Part shown: positions 23,371-34,790 of the stretch, in pieces
Position numbering within the stretch: the stretch's first letter is position 1
Layout: the number at the start of each line of letters is the position of its first letter
DNA from: Polyodon spathula
Taxonomy: Eukaryota > Chordata > Actinopteri > Acipenseriformes > Polyodontidae
Length of the DNA stretch: 64,000 nucleotides
Direction: 5' to 3'
NCBI RefSeq assembly: GCF_017654505.1
Contig: NC_054539.1
Location: forward strand, 72,866,913-72,930,912
The notes under the pieces: generated by a model
Database searches by the model: none
What the model was told of the DNA's origin: nothing
The model's input: the letters and a program-made list of their open reading frames with translations, nothing else
Program-made: the position numbers and the translations under genes

Positions 23371-24200
23371 CTGCAAGCATAAAGAAAAAGGTAAAAGTGC
23401 ACAACATTTGAAGCTACTTCTTTTTAAAATAAATTTGAAGTAACATTTTTTTATGAATGGATATACTGTATAGTAGCATTACACCATTGTTTATTGAAGT
23501 TGTCAGCTGCATTTTAGCTTGAGTAACATCTGGTACATTTTACCAAACCATGGAACTACATCAGTATGGTAGTAGAGGTCTATAGATCATGTCTGACCAA
23601 TACGCTTCTTCCCCATTCCAGCAAGGGGACAATGACTTCTTCAAAAGACTGACATCTAGTTGAATAAAATCTGAGGAGACCAGTGCAGGATGGCAAATCC
23701 ATGGTAACTCAATACTTCCAAGTGTCACTTATATAAAATGCACATGGACAGCTATTAGAGAGCCTGAGTGCAGTCTTGGAGTGTGTTTTGAGTTGAAAAA
23801 CTTAAGTAAAAATATAGACATTTGTTTTTCTTGCAAGCCCTTTTTGAATGCTGTGTCCACACTATAGGTGCTTTCTAAACCGAGTTAGTGTGTTGAGTAT
23901 ATCAGGATTTAAATAAAGGTAAAACCCTTTCATGAATGCTGAGCTTTTACACACATTTTGGTTAACCTTCATCGGTAAAAAAAATAAATAAATAGACAAG
24001 CTAGATAGCGAGACTGATACTGTATAATTCATTTGTACACACTTTCTATGGTGTGATGTATAATGTCACTTTGAACAATTTGCAATTTTTACCATTAATC
24101 AGGTTTAATCATGGTGCAAGCACAAAAAACTAAAAAAAAAAGTTCAATGACTCAGTTCATTAATTAGTTTTATGCCCTTTAAAATCCAACAGAATCTGGA

Positions 24201-24203
<3 letters not shown>
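23371..24203. other. Non-coding AT-rich DNA
   Basis: No gene recognised. Confidence 0.5.

Positions 24204-24247
<44 letters not shown>
24204..24247. repeat. (GT)n microsatellite
   Basis: About 22 uninterrupted GT units. Confidence 0.95.
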
Positions 24248-24248
<1 letters not shown>

Positions 24249-24799
24249 ACTTAGATATATTCTTTACACTAGATTCAAGCATTGCTCCCTACCTCCCAAG
24301 ATGCAGCAAATGATGTCAGGCAAGAATAAAATGTCAGCTTTCGAATTAACTTCCTGTTCTTTCTATTAATTTAGGACTCTCTTTTTTAATTATCCTGTTT
24401 CACACTTCACATATATGTATATACATGAGCGAGAGGAAATATTAAATCTGTGTTCCCCTTAACAGGAGGGCCAGCTGAGTTACATGTGGGGCCAGTCAAT
24501 ATCCTGTAAAATCTCCATTTAGCGCTGGTGTGCAGTGAAGCTGTAGCCCCCGGAGTGCAGGTGCTGAGATGCACAGTTTGACAGAGACAAATAGCCCAGG
24601 TTGTACAGCTGAGCAAGGACAAAGGGACACTCTGGCAGCACTGTGTAAGAAAGCTGCATTCCATTTATAGATCTAATGATCTGCGGAGACTTAATTCCTA
24701 TTTAAAGAGGTGAAATAAGACAGGAACAACTTTTGACTGAACCTAGATGAATGACTGATTAGCAATAGAGTCTCGGTACAGCTGCATAAATGCTGCATG

Positions 24800-25118
24800 T
24801 TTTCACTCACTCAGGGTTGTGTGTTTGGTGACTGGAGAACGGGATTGGAGACGGAGGTAATACTAATAACAATAATAATAGTAGTTAAAAATATCAGCTC
24901 ACCGTGTTTGTTTAGTGTTAGTCCATTTTGTTTCATCTCTGTTTTGGCTACCAGTGCCGTGTCCTGTGTTTTGTTTGTCTTGCAACCTTTTATTTTCTGT
25001 CTGTCTGTGCACTATTAAATGCTGAGCGAGACGATTTGCTCAGCTTAACCAAACTCCATCTCTGTTGTTTATTTCCTGGTTTCTGGTCTGACGTCACCCA
25101 CTATGCCATCTTTGTGAC
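24800..25118 (+). mobile_element. LTR fragment (family 2), R-U5-like copy 1
   Basis: Text from TGACTGGAGAACGGGATTGG onward, then TTTAGTGTTAGTCC, CCAGTGCCGTGTCCTGTG, GCACTATTAAATGCTGAG, AACTCCATCTCTGTTG and TCTGACGTCACCCACT, ending TTTGTGACA. The last ~220 bp recur at 25655-25867. The end form and AATAAA-like ATTAAA suit an LTR. The U3 start is not recognisable. Confidence 0.6.
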
Positions 25119-25204
25119 ACGTGTTGTTATCATGGGATTACCAGCGCCTCCTAGATGTAGACCAGAGCGGGAACCGCAGTTTTTTTTTTTTGAAAAAAAA
25201 AAAA

Positions 25205-25660
25205 AAAAAACGCCAAAAATGGAAGGCTGGAGAGATGGCTGCACGGAGCTGGAGGAGCTCCTCAGTGGTCTGGAGGACCAAGGCTGGTGCCTTGCCTGTG
25301 GGGTGCACGGGCATGTGGTAGCTGTCAGCCCATTCCAAGAGGAGGAGGAGGAACCAGCCCAGGAGAGGAAGGTGAGGAGAAGAAAGGGCAGGAAAAATCT
25401 GCAGCAGTAGCTTCACCAACAGTAGGAGGAGGTCGGGGATGACAGTTGGGAGGTTTTTTTAAAGAACCTCGCGACGGAGCTGTGCCCTGGCTGTGGGGCG
25501 TAAGGGTACACGTTGGCCATCTGCCCCACGCAATATACAGAGGCGGAAGTAATGCCTGTGTGGGAGGAGCCCGTGCGTCCAGCACCCAGACGGGGGGACC
25601 GTGAACGTCCAGCACCCAGACGGGGGGACCGTGAGCATCCAGCACCCAGATGAGGGGACG
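25205..25660 (+). pseudogene. Gag-like zinc-knuckle remnant of an LTR element
   Basis: The plus frame gives ELEELLSGLEDQGWCLACGV, then HGHVVAVSPFQEEEEE. This fits a CCHC zinc knuckle (C-x2-C-x4-H-x4-C) except that the last Cys is Ser (AGC). Downstream, after a frameshift, LCPGCGA.GYTLAICPTQ forms a second knuckle in which His is Tyr and a stop lies between ligands. A Pro/Arg-rich tail (PAPRRGDRER) follows, encoded by the 30-bp repeat at 25576-25660. No protease or RT follows; the next sequence is the second LTR-like copy. Upstream at 25181-25210 a T12 run meets an A18 run, itself likely a replication or insertion scar. Confidence 0.6.
25576..25660 (+). repeat. 30-bp in-frame minisatellite in gag-like tail
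   Basis: Units start at 25576, 25606 and 25636 (the last partial): C(G/A)TCCAGCACCCAGA, then GGGG-rich text and GTGA. The period is a multiple of three and repeats PAPRRGDRE. Confidence 0.85.
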
Positions 25661-25867
25661 TTTATTTAGTGTTAGTCCGTTTTGTTTCATCTCTTTGTTT
25701 TGGCTGCCAGTGCCGTGTCCTGTGTTTTGTTTGTCTTGCAACCTTTAATTGGGTTATGTGCACTATTAAATGCTGAGAAAGACCATTCGCCCAGCTTCAC
25801 CAAACTCCATCTCTGTTTATTTTCTGGTTTCTGGTCTGACGTCACCCACTGTAGCTGTCTTTGTGAC
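25655..25867 (+). mobile_element. LTR fragment (family 2), R-U5-like copy 2
   Basis: Directly repeats the end of copy 1, from TTTAGTGTTAGTCC to CTTTGTGACA, with small differences (for example a shortened spacer after AACCTTTA). It follows the gag-like region with no polypurine tract or U3. The internal region has therefore been joined directly to R-U5 by deletion. Confidence 0.65.
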
Positions 25868-27639
25868 AGTCTATTGTTCAATATTCTACTTGGTAGGGGC
25901 TGTAGGACTTTTGTTGTATGAAACTCATTGCTACGTCTTAGCTGTAGTTTTTGACTTTGACCTCTGATGTGGCAATGATCTGCCGTTCTACACTGATTGT
26001 CAGACTGAGACTTGTACAAAAAATAAACGGTGGAAAGAAGTGTGACGGAAATGGGTTTCTTAAGTTTTCAGTGTTTACATTTCTAATGGTGCTAAAGTTT
26101 AACAGGGAAACATGCCAGCTTTTAACACTCATCTCAAAACATTTTCTTTCAACTAGATGTGATTCTGGTAGGTGAAGCAGAATTAAGCCATAGAAACAAG
26201 CAGTTTCAGTCAATTTGACAAACTGGATTGAGAAACTGAGGACGACAGGAGTGCACTGCAACAAATCTAGAAGTACACGAAAAAAAGTATTCCAGTACCT
26301 TTCATATGAAATTCAAAAGTTTTCATTTGGTTTCTCATAGTTTGGGTGATTATTGTGCATTTGATCACTGAAAATCTGTATTTATTTGTCCAGATATTTT
26401 CAAATTGGGAAAATGTTGTTAAGATGAATTGATGAACTTGATCCGATTCAATTTTCTTTTTGTTTTGCTTTTTAAGTTGATCAGAACAGGCTCGGAAACT
26501 GTTAGTGTGAAAACTACAACAGAGGAAAATATTGGTTTATACAGTAAAGCGAATCAAAATCAATCATATGTCTGTGTAAAGTGGGATTAATAACACATAC
26601 ACAGAGGTTCTTCAGCACACAGGAAGATTATATTTTTCCTTGCAATTTAGGTGGAATGCAGTGTCACACGTCACTGAGCTCAGTACAGCACAGTCATTGT
26701 TAAAGCCACCGGGCAGGTTTCATGATGACAGCGGTGGCTCAATGGACAGTGAGCTTGTCTTGAATCCCAAACTATTAGCATCAAACCTTTTGTAGATTTT
26801 TTTCATAATAGCTAGCTAAGTATAGCAGTATATAGTATAAGTATATTATAACACATAGTAAGCCGTTGAAGTAGCATTTTTTTATTGGCCCAGTTTGTGC
26901 CAGATATTCTCATTATTATGTATCGTAATTTACTGGCATACTGTGTGCCGATAAGCACCCTGTTGAATTGAGGACCCAAACTGGTTTTAAATTGTGACCA
27001 ATACCCTAGACAACATTATAACACTTAGCTTTACTCTTTGTATCAAATACTGTTTTATTAGCAAATTGTATGCAAAATTCAGAATTCTGTACAGTTGTGG
27101 TTATTGTGGTTTAATAAATGAAAAATTTCTATGCAAAATCAGTTTTAAAAGAAACATTAATTATGTACAGCATTATATATTATGGAGATGTGCATGAAGA
27201 CTACTAGAACACTAATACACTTGTAACCTGAGCTGAATTCAAATCCAGGCTTCCAAGTGAAAGGCATGAGTGAATACAACAGAACTTTTAGGGTGGTGTC
27301 AGTTAAGCTCTTCAGATTTTCTGGTAACTGCATACTTAGCATTTCTAAAGTACTTGACAAACATACACGTTATTACATTGGCTGGAGTTCAAATTTGGGA
27401 ATAGTCAAATCTGAGGTATAGTCAAAGTTATGGTAAAGGCATTAGCATCCAGCTTTCCTTTAACAGTGGGTGTTTTATTTGTATTGTGCATTACTCATGT
27501 CATTTTGTCTCATAGGCCTTATGAAAATATAGCCAACAGTGTCAGATCAACGCTGTGACCTACGCTGTTGGTATGCACATTATCTGACACCTATTTTGCA
27601 CTGCTTTGTCAAACCTCACCTTGTAAGATGAGAGTACAG
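25868..27639. other. Non-coding DNA
   Basis: No gene recognised. Frames of 74-110 codons at 25687-26264 overlap on both strands and have no domain signature. Confidence 0.5.
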
Positions 27640-29890
27640 TAATCAATTTTTTCTGGAATCAACAAACCTTTTGAAAATATAGCCATAATCTAAATGTTTA
27701 CAGTAAAACCTTATGTTATATAATGTGTTACATGAATGATGTAGTCTACGATCGGTCCATCCCATACGCTGCTGTACTGAACATGAAATCACAAAAAGAA
27801 AATCTATAATGGGTTCTTCCAAGTCAAGGCGGAGCACAGCACACAGTGACCCTAAAGAATCAAGAAGTACAGTGGACACATTTATTGCTTGGTGAAATCC
27901 CATTCAATGTATTGCAGTATGTCCACAGTTTTGTAATTTAAAATCAATAAATCATTGGTAACTCTTGCCATGGCAGTTTCTGTACTGTGATTAGAGCAAA
28001 ACCCTGACTGAAACTTTTCAAAGATATTATCAGTATTCAAGAATCCATTAAGTTTTCAAAGAAGTTGGAACTATTCCAGTTTCCAGAGAACTATTTATAA
28101 TCGCAAGAATATAATTATAGGTAACCAAGGACATCCTTCAGAAACCTTGGGATCTAAAGTACTAGGTGCAGGTTTCATCTGCATTACAATCATATTTAGA
28201 TCCTGTAGAGTAATTAAAGAAAATGATTCAATCACCTTTTTCCCCCAGTATGTCTGACATATTTAAATCACAACCATAGAGTGGAATTTGTTCCCTAATA
28301 GTCTTTGTTTTATTTTGAAAGTAGTTGAGAAATTCTTCACACTTAGTAGATTACACTTCTAGGTTACTAACAGGCGAAGATGAAGGATGAACCAATTTAT
28401 CTATAGTTGAAAAAAGCACCCTGGAGCTATTTTTATTTACCTCGATGAGACTGGAGAAGGCGGCACAGCTTGTTGATCTCATAGCTTCATTCTACCTTAA
28501 TAAGTGTTCTTTCATAATATCATAGCAGATATGTAATTTTGTAGCCCTCCATTTACATTCCACCTTACGACACTCTCTTTTAATTTGCCAGATGGTATTG
28601 TTAATCCAAGGAGCATTGCATTTAAGTGAAACTAATCTAGTTTTCACTGGGACAACAGTATCGAGAGTAGTTGTACAATGGTGGTTGTATCTGGCAACTA
28701 ACTCATCAGCAGATAAAGACTGCAATTGAGTAGATGGGGCTAAGCATATTTCAGAAAACCTTTTTACAGTTGAAGGATTAATTGCATGACTTTTAATAGT
28801 GTGAGCCCCGCTCTTATTAGCATAGCCTCAAATAAAATACAACAGTGATTAGAGATATTAACAACTAGACCAAGAAATAACAAGATCTAGTGTGCCCACG
28901 ATTATGGGTGGGCCCTAAAGCATGCTGAATAAAATCTAGTCCAAGAGCCTCAAAAACTCACTAGCCTTTGAATCAGCTTCATTATCAATATGTAAATTAA
29001 AATCTCCAAGTAGAAGAATCCTATCATAGTTATCAGATAAAATAGACAGGAATTCGGCAAATTCTGATAGAAAGGACTGACTAGGCTTCGGTGGGTGGTA
29101 GAGGATTACAATAAGAACAGGTAGTTGGCTGGTTAATATTGAAGATAAAGACTCAAATGAAGGAAACTCCTCAGCATTGTTTTGTTTACAGTTGTAATCA
29201 TTACGGATAATGCTAGCTGGTCCACCCCCTCAATCAGGGAGGCACCTATTGTGTCAGTTTATTAAATTATCTCATTGAGAAGTAATAGATTTTATTTTGG
29301 CCCCTGGGAAACATTTAACACTTATTTTATTTGTATTACTGAAGGTTCTATCAACATTTTTAACAATGGAATCCCCTACTAAGAGAACTTGTTTGTGTTG
29401 CAAAAGAGCATCAAATTTGCTCCCAAAAACAAGTTTATGGACAGTAGGAGCAGCCTTAACTTTAGATCCCTTTCTTGCAGTTATCCACCCCTGTGTTTCA
29501 CATGGGAGAGAAAAAGAAAGAGCAGTCCTGTGTGCCAGCAACGAAGGGGTAAGCCCTTGCATCTAGGTTGGAAACTGAGGGGTCAGGAACACCCTTCATC
29601 TCAATTTGACTTAAAGATATACACACCCACCTGTCTAAAGTTATTAAAACTGTCCTCAATAAATTTCCCAGATGTAATAATGTCCATTTAGTTAGCTATA
29701 TGTTCTTCTAAAGTAGTTGTTCTAGCTATAAGTTCCTGGTTAAAATTACATGTAAAGTCATTTGTAAATTCAACATAGCTAACCACAGTGAACATATTAT
29801 ACAGACTGCATTGCATAGCTTGCTTATCATTACCTGAAACCATAATTACAATTAAAGCAAGCCCAATTAAAACAAGCAAATCAGTCTGCA
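27640..29890 (-). mobile_element. L2-like LINE, degenerate, with ORF1, endonuclease and RT pieces
   Basis: Minus strand, in order. (1) 29688-29891 is ORF1-like text containing TTLEEHIAN. (2) At 29272-29562 ORF1 carries HKQVLLVGDSIVKNV; GDS is the nucleophile block of the GDSL/SGNH esterase-like domain found in ORF1 of many fish L2/CR1 elements. (3) At about 28960-29110, ILYHPPKPSQSFLSEFAEFL and LLLGDFNLHIDNEAD represent the AP endonuclease, with the catalytic GDFN Asp/Asn pair. (4) At 28492-28725 the linker reads SADELVARYNHHC, VPVKTRLVSLK and NAPWINNTIWQIKRE. (5) At about 27955-28020, IFEKFQSGFCSNHSTETAMA marks the start of the reverse transcriptase. Numerous stops and frameshifts. The catalytic RT palm is lost or beyond recognition and the 3' tail is absent. 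Confidence 0.8.
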
Positions 29891-30239
29891 ATGTCTATTA
29901 ACACCAAACAGTTTAAACATCCAAGCACGCAATAGCAGTAAAAATCCCAATCTTACTTTGAGGGAAGAAACAATCAGTCAGCGAGTAGAAATTAATCCTT
30001 CTACCTCAGGTAGTATGCTACATGTCTCTGAGAGTCCAAAGGTCTCCTGTGATTTCCATTATGTGAGAGTAGGTGTTAAAACTTCATGCTCTTGCCAAGA
30101 TACATACCAACTAAGACATAGCTTCTTTCATTGTAAACGAATGTGATCCATCTGTGTTTCTTTCCATCTGATGATGTAGCTATCCATCTGCCTGATGTTG
30201 ATGGCAGAAGTGTAATGCTGGCTCCAGGGATCAGCCTAT
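29891..30239. other. Non-coding DNA between two LINE remnants
   Basis: No domain recognised; possibly eroded L2 5' sequence. Confidence 0.4.
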
Positions 30240-31450
30240 TTTGCCTCCCTGGCTCATCAGCATGACAACCGTTTGGACTAAGCTGAGTGGGTTACTTCAA
30301 GTGGGCACCTTCCATCCTTGGTGCCCAAGACACCTTAAAAGGTCTTGACAGTGATTCTAGCATCCCAGCATCACCCTCCTCCATCCCCCACTCAGCTAAG
30401 CCCAGCTTACTTACCTTCCTTTCCATGGATGTTGCTTTCTTTCTACGATGCTTGAGGTCCCCAACCAGAATCTTTTCATCTCAACTAAAGCCAGTTGCTG
30501 CTCCTCTCTGCTGCTTCAGATAGTTCTTCACTAAGCGTTGCAACTCTTGACCACTGAATCTGATGTTTCTGGTTGTGGATTGTGCCACAAATCCTCGACA
30601 ACCGACCTCCACTGGGTAAACCAAAGTTTACCTACCAAAGTTTCTTCCTTTCATAGGCCTCATCCACAGCATCCTCCCATGGCACTGTTGTCAGGTGAAC
30701 AAGACGTGCTGACTACAAGACAATATGAGGTTGAAGGTTAGTGGTGGCAATCTCAGATGGGAAAATAAGCCGTCCATCATCTGCCAGCATTTTCTAGTCA
30801 CTAGCAGTTTCCAGTGGTCTTAGATGAGTTTTGGTTTTAATACCTTTTCTTGATGGTTGCTCCTCTGAATGGAGGAATGATGCTCTTTGTTTTTCATATA
30901 GTGCTGGAATTGGTGGTAACTTGTTGGTCATACTGCGCTTGTTTTCCAATGGAAAGGCCAAACATCTCAGCACCTGGTCATGACGCCAAGTAAATTGTCC
31001 TTGGCTAAGACCCACCTTAGGTCCTGTCAAATGTGTCTTAATGTAGCTGGCGATGAACACAAAGGATACCACAGATCCTTTCTTACCCATAGATTAAGGT
31101 TGTGTGGTGATGGGAGAACATCATATGTTGACCTGATGAGGAAACTGATCCTGCTGTGCTCCATTGTCCATAGATCTCGCCAGCTGATCTTGCATTGTTC
31201 CACACTTTCCCATCTCATTCATCCTCTCTGCTTGGCCTGGGAAACTGTCTTTACGCACCTCATCCGCTCCTGCTGCTTTTGCACCTCGTTGACTACCAGC
31301 TTCCTCCATTGAGCCAGGGCTGCTTTGTGCCATGCAGGAGGAGCTGAACTGAGACAAACAGTAGACAGCAGCAAAGTAGTAGTTGCTATCTGACCAATAA
31401 ATAATAGCAATACAATTACTTTAGGACCAGTAAAAGGTAACACTGTGATT
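30240..31450 (-). mobile_element. LINE 3' portion of the restriction-like-endonuclease type
   Basis: Minus-strand text in shifting frames: WHKAALAQWRKLVVNEVQK, ISWRDLWTMEHSRISFLIRS, TYDVLPSPHNLNLW, LCSSPATLRHI, VGLSQGQFTWRHDQVLRCLA, RPLETASDWKMLADDGRLIF, TVPWEDAVDEAYERKK and LSEAAERSSNWL. This is the C-terminal region after the RT in LINEs with a CCHC knuckle and a PD-(D/E)XK-type endonuclease (R2/R4/Rex6/NeSL assemblage; the clade cannot be fixed here). In the knuckle the first Cys is Tyr (YPLCSS) and the last Cys is Pro (LTGP). The endonuclease core before VPWED has a stop and lost acidic residues. Non-functional. Confidence 0.68.
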
Positions 31451-32677
31451 TAAAGTAGCCTATAATAATAATCAAAAGAATGAGTGAGACTGCACAAGCA
31501 CCAAAAGCACCCAAACAGCACCAAACAGCTTTATCTCACAGTCCTTATCTTGACTGCCACTCGCACCAGCAATAGGCTAATATAGCAGTAGAAAAGAGGA
31601 ATTAGCAGCAGTAGGTACAGGTGTGTGTATTGCAGGATAGAAGCTTAGCAGGGCAGGGCAGAGATAATGAAAAACATGTCCAAAAACAGAAATAGTAAAG
31701 TGATCTTACTCACTGCAACAACCACAAACAGCCAAAGTCCATTATGTAAAAATATAGATATTTACAATAGGATTAAACAGTGCAGTAGTAAAATCTAATA
31801 AATACCTAGCAGACTTGTTTTAGTCTATCCTACATGTAATATAGTACAAAACAAACCCTGCTGATGCGTTGTAGGCTTCAGATTGTTGTAGGACACATAG
31901 ATAATTAAATATTATTTTAAATTGAAACAAAATTATTTCAGCATATTTTCTTTTTTTCTTAGTCTGCTTTACAATTAGCTCAAAATAAATCATTAACACA
32001 GTATGGCTATACAGGACCTTAAATATCTGCCATTTCAAATCAGTATTTTTATGAAACACAGCTTCCACCGCCTATGCTCTCCATTTTGTGGCAGCATTCA
32101 GTCAGCAGAATTTTTGGGTCATTTTTGCTTACGCAAAATCTGTTAGACCTTTGTGAATAGCTCATGAATGTATGGCAGCTCATTATCTATTTTTAACATG
32201 CTGCTTTACATACTAAACGTCATTACTTCAATGCAAATGAGGTGGCAGCACTATTAAAGCCCTTTCATTTTGCATCAGCTAAATCCTTGTTTTCCACACG
32301 GAAATGGGAATAGTAAATCGGACAGGGACAGAATTGTGCACGCTAATCATGTTTTGTGTATGGTAAAGGTTTCGGAAATAACGCACAAAGACTTTCAAAT
32401 GGGTAAATCAAAATCATATTTGCCCTGTGCTCATGGAACCATAATGTTGTATTTCCAACCTCTAGTGCAATACCATATGCGCAGCAGCATCTTTCGTTTC
32501 AATTGCAGACACATTATGACATTCAACACAGCTTTGTGTCACTGGGATCTTTGATCGCGATCTATAAGGGAAAGTTTTTAAAAAATGAAATTACATTTTT
32601 AAACACTATTAATACCATAATGATTGAAACTCTGCCATCTTTAAAGCAATTTCTTTCTTTTCTTTACAATAACTTAA
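31451..32677. other. Non-coding DNA
   Basis: No gene recognised. Confidence 0.5.
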
Positions 32678-32680
32678 ACA

Positions 32681-32727
<47 letters not shown>
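32678..32727. repeat. (CA)n microsatellite
   Basis: About 25 CA units with one CATACA interruption near the start. Confidence 0.95.
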
Positions 32728-32729
<2 letters not shown>

Positions 32730-33314
32730 AAAGGTGCAAGTTGCTTTGATCTTTTCTTTGCTGGAAAAAAAAAGTTAATTCAAAATAACATCATAAAATA
32801 AGTGGGTTAACATAAAAAATGCAACTTTGAAGGTGATAAAAATTCTCAGTGATATATTTTTTATTTGTCCACTCAGCACAAACATGTTTCTCCATTACTA
32901 TTTGTATGCTGTATTCATCTACTTTTGTTTCCATTTTTTCTCTCCGTTGCCTTGGGCATGGGGTGATCTCTTTCATTAAGGTGTCATGGAACAATGAGTA
33001 CTTAGGCTGACACCCTGGCTCAATTTAATTCAAAGGAATACCCGCAGCGTGAAATAGCTCTAGCTGATCAGAGTTCAGAAACAGCATTTAACAAAAAAAA
33101 ATAATCGATAGCTTTTCCACTACAGCCACAAGGATTCCAAAAAGAAAAAAGAAAAGTCAAGGCCTTCCAATCGGCTGCTCATGTGTTTTGGGGGCTACCG
33201 AGTAAGCAATTAAAACTGTGATTTTATATATCAATTACATTATGTTTATATACAGTTAAGTGTACCACTGTATGTTTTTTGTAAAAATATCGAACCTGTA
33301 ATATATATATCCAG
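32728..33314. other. Non-coding DNA
   Basis: No gene recognised. Confidence 0.5.
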
Positions 33315-33376
33315 GGTTTCTGTGACGTTCTAAATTACGAGAACAAAGGTCGAGTTTATAAACTGTCACAGAAACC
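33315..33376. repeat. 12-bp perfect inverted repeat with 38-bp loop
   Basis: GGTTTCTGTGAC (33315-33326) is the exact reverse complement of GTCACAGAAACC (33365-33376). CCAG and CTGG lie just outside the two arms. Confidence 0.8.
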
Positions 33377-33415
33377 GAAGCTGGAATTGTTTTCCTGAAA
33401 CTCACTGAAGAGGCC

Positions 33416-33441
33416 CATCTATTATTTTTTTATAATAGATG
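33416..33441. repeat. 10-bp perfect hairpin with T6 loop
   Basis: CATCTATTAT, TTTTTT, ATAATAGATG. It lies 40 bp after the previous inverted repeat. Confidence 0.8.
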
Positions 33442-33831
33442 AATACCTTTGTGATGCTAATATTAAAGAAGACGCGGTTCAGCAGTAAAGTTGTTTGTTT
33501 TTTTGTTTGTTTTTAAATAGTGTTTTTCAGTGATGTACATACTATGTCGTTATCCATTTAGTTTCTCTGAAATACGAATGTACCAGCTTTACATTTTTTT
33601 TTTTTTTTAAATTATTCTCATTTTGTTGATCTTTACTGAACATTTCTGTACTGTGGCTGTTGTCGAGTGATTGAAAGAGACATTTTGTGTTTGAATTGAA
33701 AGTGATGGTCTCGAGGAGTCAAATGGGTCAAAGTTCAAGAATATTTCCAAGGAATTATAACTTTTTGACGTCATTACTGTAGTATTATCACTTTTTTTTC
33801 GAATGACTCTGGAGTCAAATATAGCCATCAT

Positions 33832-33833
<2 letters not shown>

Positions 33834-33889
<56 letters not shown>
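33834..33889. repeat. (TA)n microsatellite, uninterrupted
   Basis: Pure TA, about 56 bp, without an internal phase slip. Confidence 0.95.
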
Positions 33890-33891
<2 letters not shown>

Positions 33892-34053
33892 GTATATTAA
33901 CCTGTTTGGACGTTTCAAATTAATACAATAGACATTCTTTAATTAACTGACTCAAAACTAAGTCCTTCTTTACAGTGTTTCAGTATTTTTTACCCTGGCC
34001 ATTTATTTGAACCATGTCTGGACATTTCAGTAAAAGCTGCATGGATTTATACT

Positions 34054-34782
34054 TTGGGCCCTACCAAATTCACAGTACGCTTTCGTAAATTTCACGGTCA
34101 TAACATTTTAAAATTTTGAAATTTCAGGGTTTCAGCTATATAAATCTTATTTCATGGTGGTGTAACACAGTATAAACATGTAGTTAAAAACATCAAAATA
34201 TAAACATTTAAAGCCCTGAAGTTAACAAAAACATGTGACTAACAAAGCAGAAATGCTAAGAGAAAAGGAAACTGAAACCCAGAGAATCGCTCTGTGAACG
34301 TTGCGTTTCTGTTATTGCTATTTGTACTGAATTTTTTTAATGTTCTGGTTTTAAATGTCATTGTATGCAATTGTAACTCCAAAACTATTCTGTTTTTCTT
34401 CATTCCCTGTCTCTGCAGTGTAAATACTTGTCCATATTTAGACACAGCTCTCTCTGCATCCTCGGGAGTGTGTTGGAATTGACAGACAGTGCCGAGCTAG
34501 GAACGGGTCTGTAACTGGACGATATATCCAGAGGCTATAAAATATAAATGGGAGGTCTCTGAAATTACTGACATGTTAATGTTATTGTCCTGTTGTGTTT
34601 TTAATGTGCTTTTCTGCTGATATTGCTACTTGGTATATATTTTAAATGATCCTCTGCAGTAATGATTGTAGCACTTTTTAAATTTATTTTGGATACACAT
34701 TTAAGTCTAATTTTACTGTATTATCAGTTGAGATCGTAGGTCACACTAAACCCACATCGGCCGTGAAATGGGTAGGACCCTA
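34054..34782. mobile_element. hAT-like non-autonomous element, family B, about 729 bp
   Basis: The left end TTGGGCCCTACCAAATTCAC and the right end (reverse complement TAGGGTCCTACCCATTTCAC) form about 20-bp inverted termini. Both are followed inward by a TTTCACGG(T/C)C-type motif. Flanking 8-mers are TTTATACT (34046-34053) and TTTATAAG (34783-34790), six of eight identical, fitting an 8-bp hAT duplication. The interior holds only short chance frames. The end sequence resembles a hAT-derived repeat family widespread in non-mammalian vertebrates (from memory). Confidence 0.75.
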
Positions 34783-34790
34783 TTTATAAG

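Noticed and set aside
25325..25741. 138-codon minus-strand frame with a WVLDAHGPPV repeat
   Set aside because: It is the antisense of the gag-like 30-bp minisatellite.
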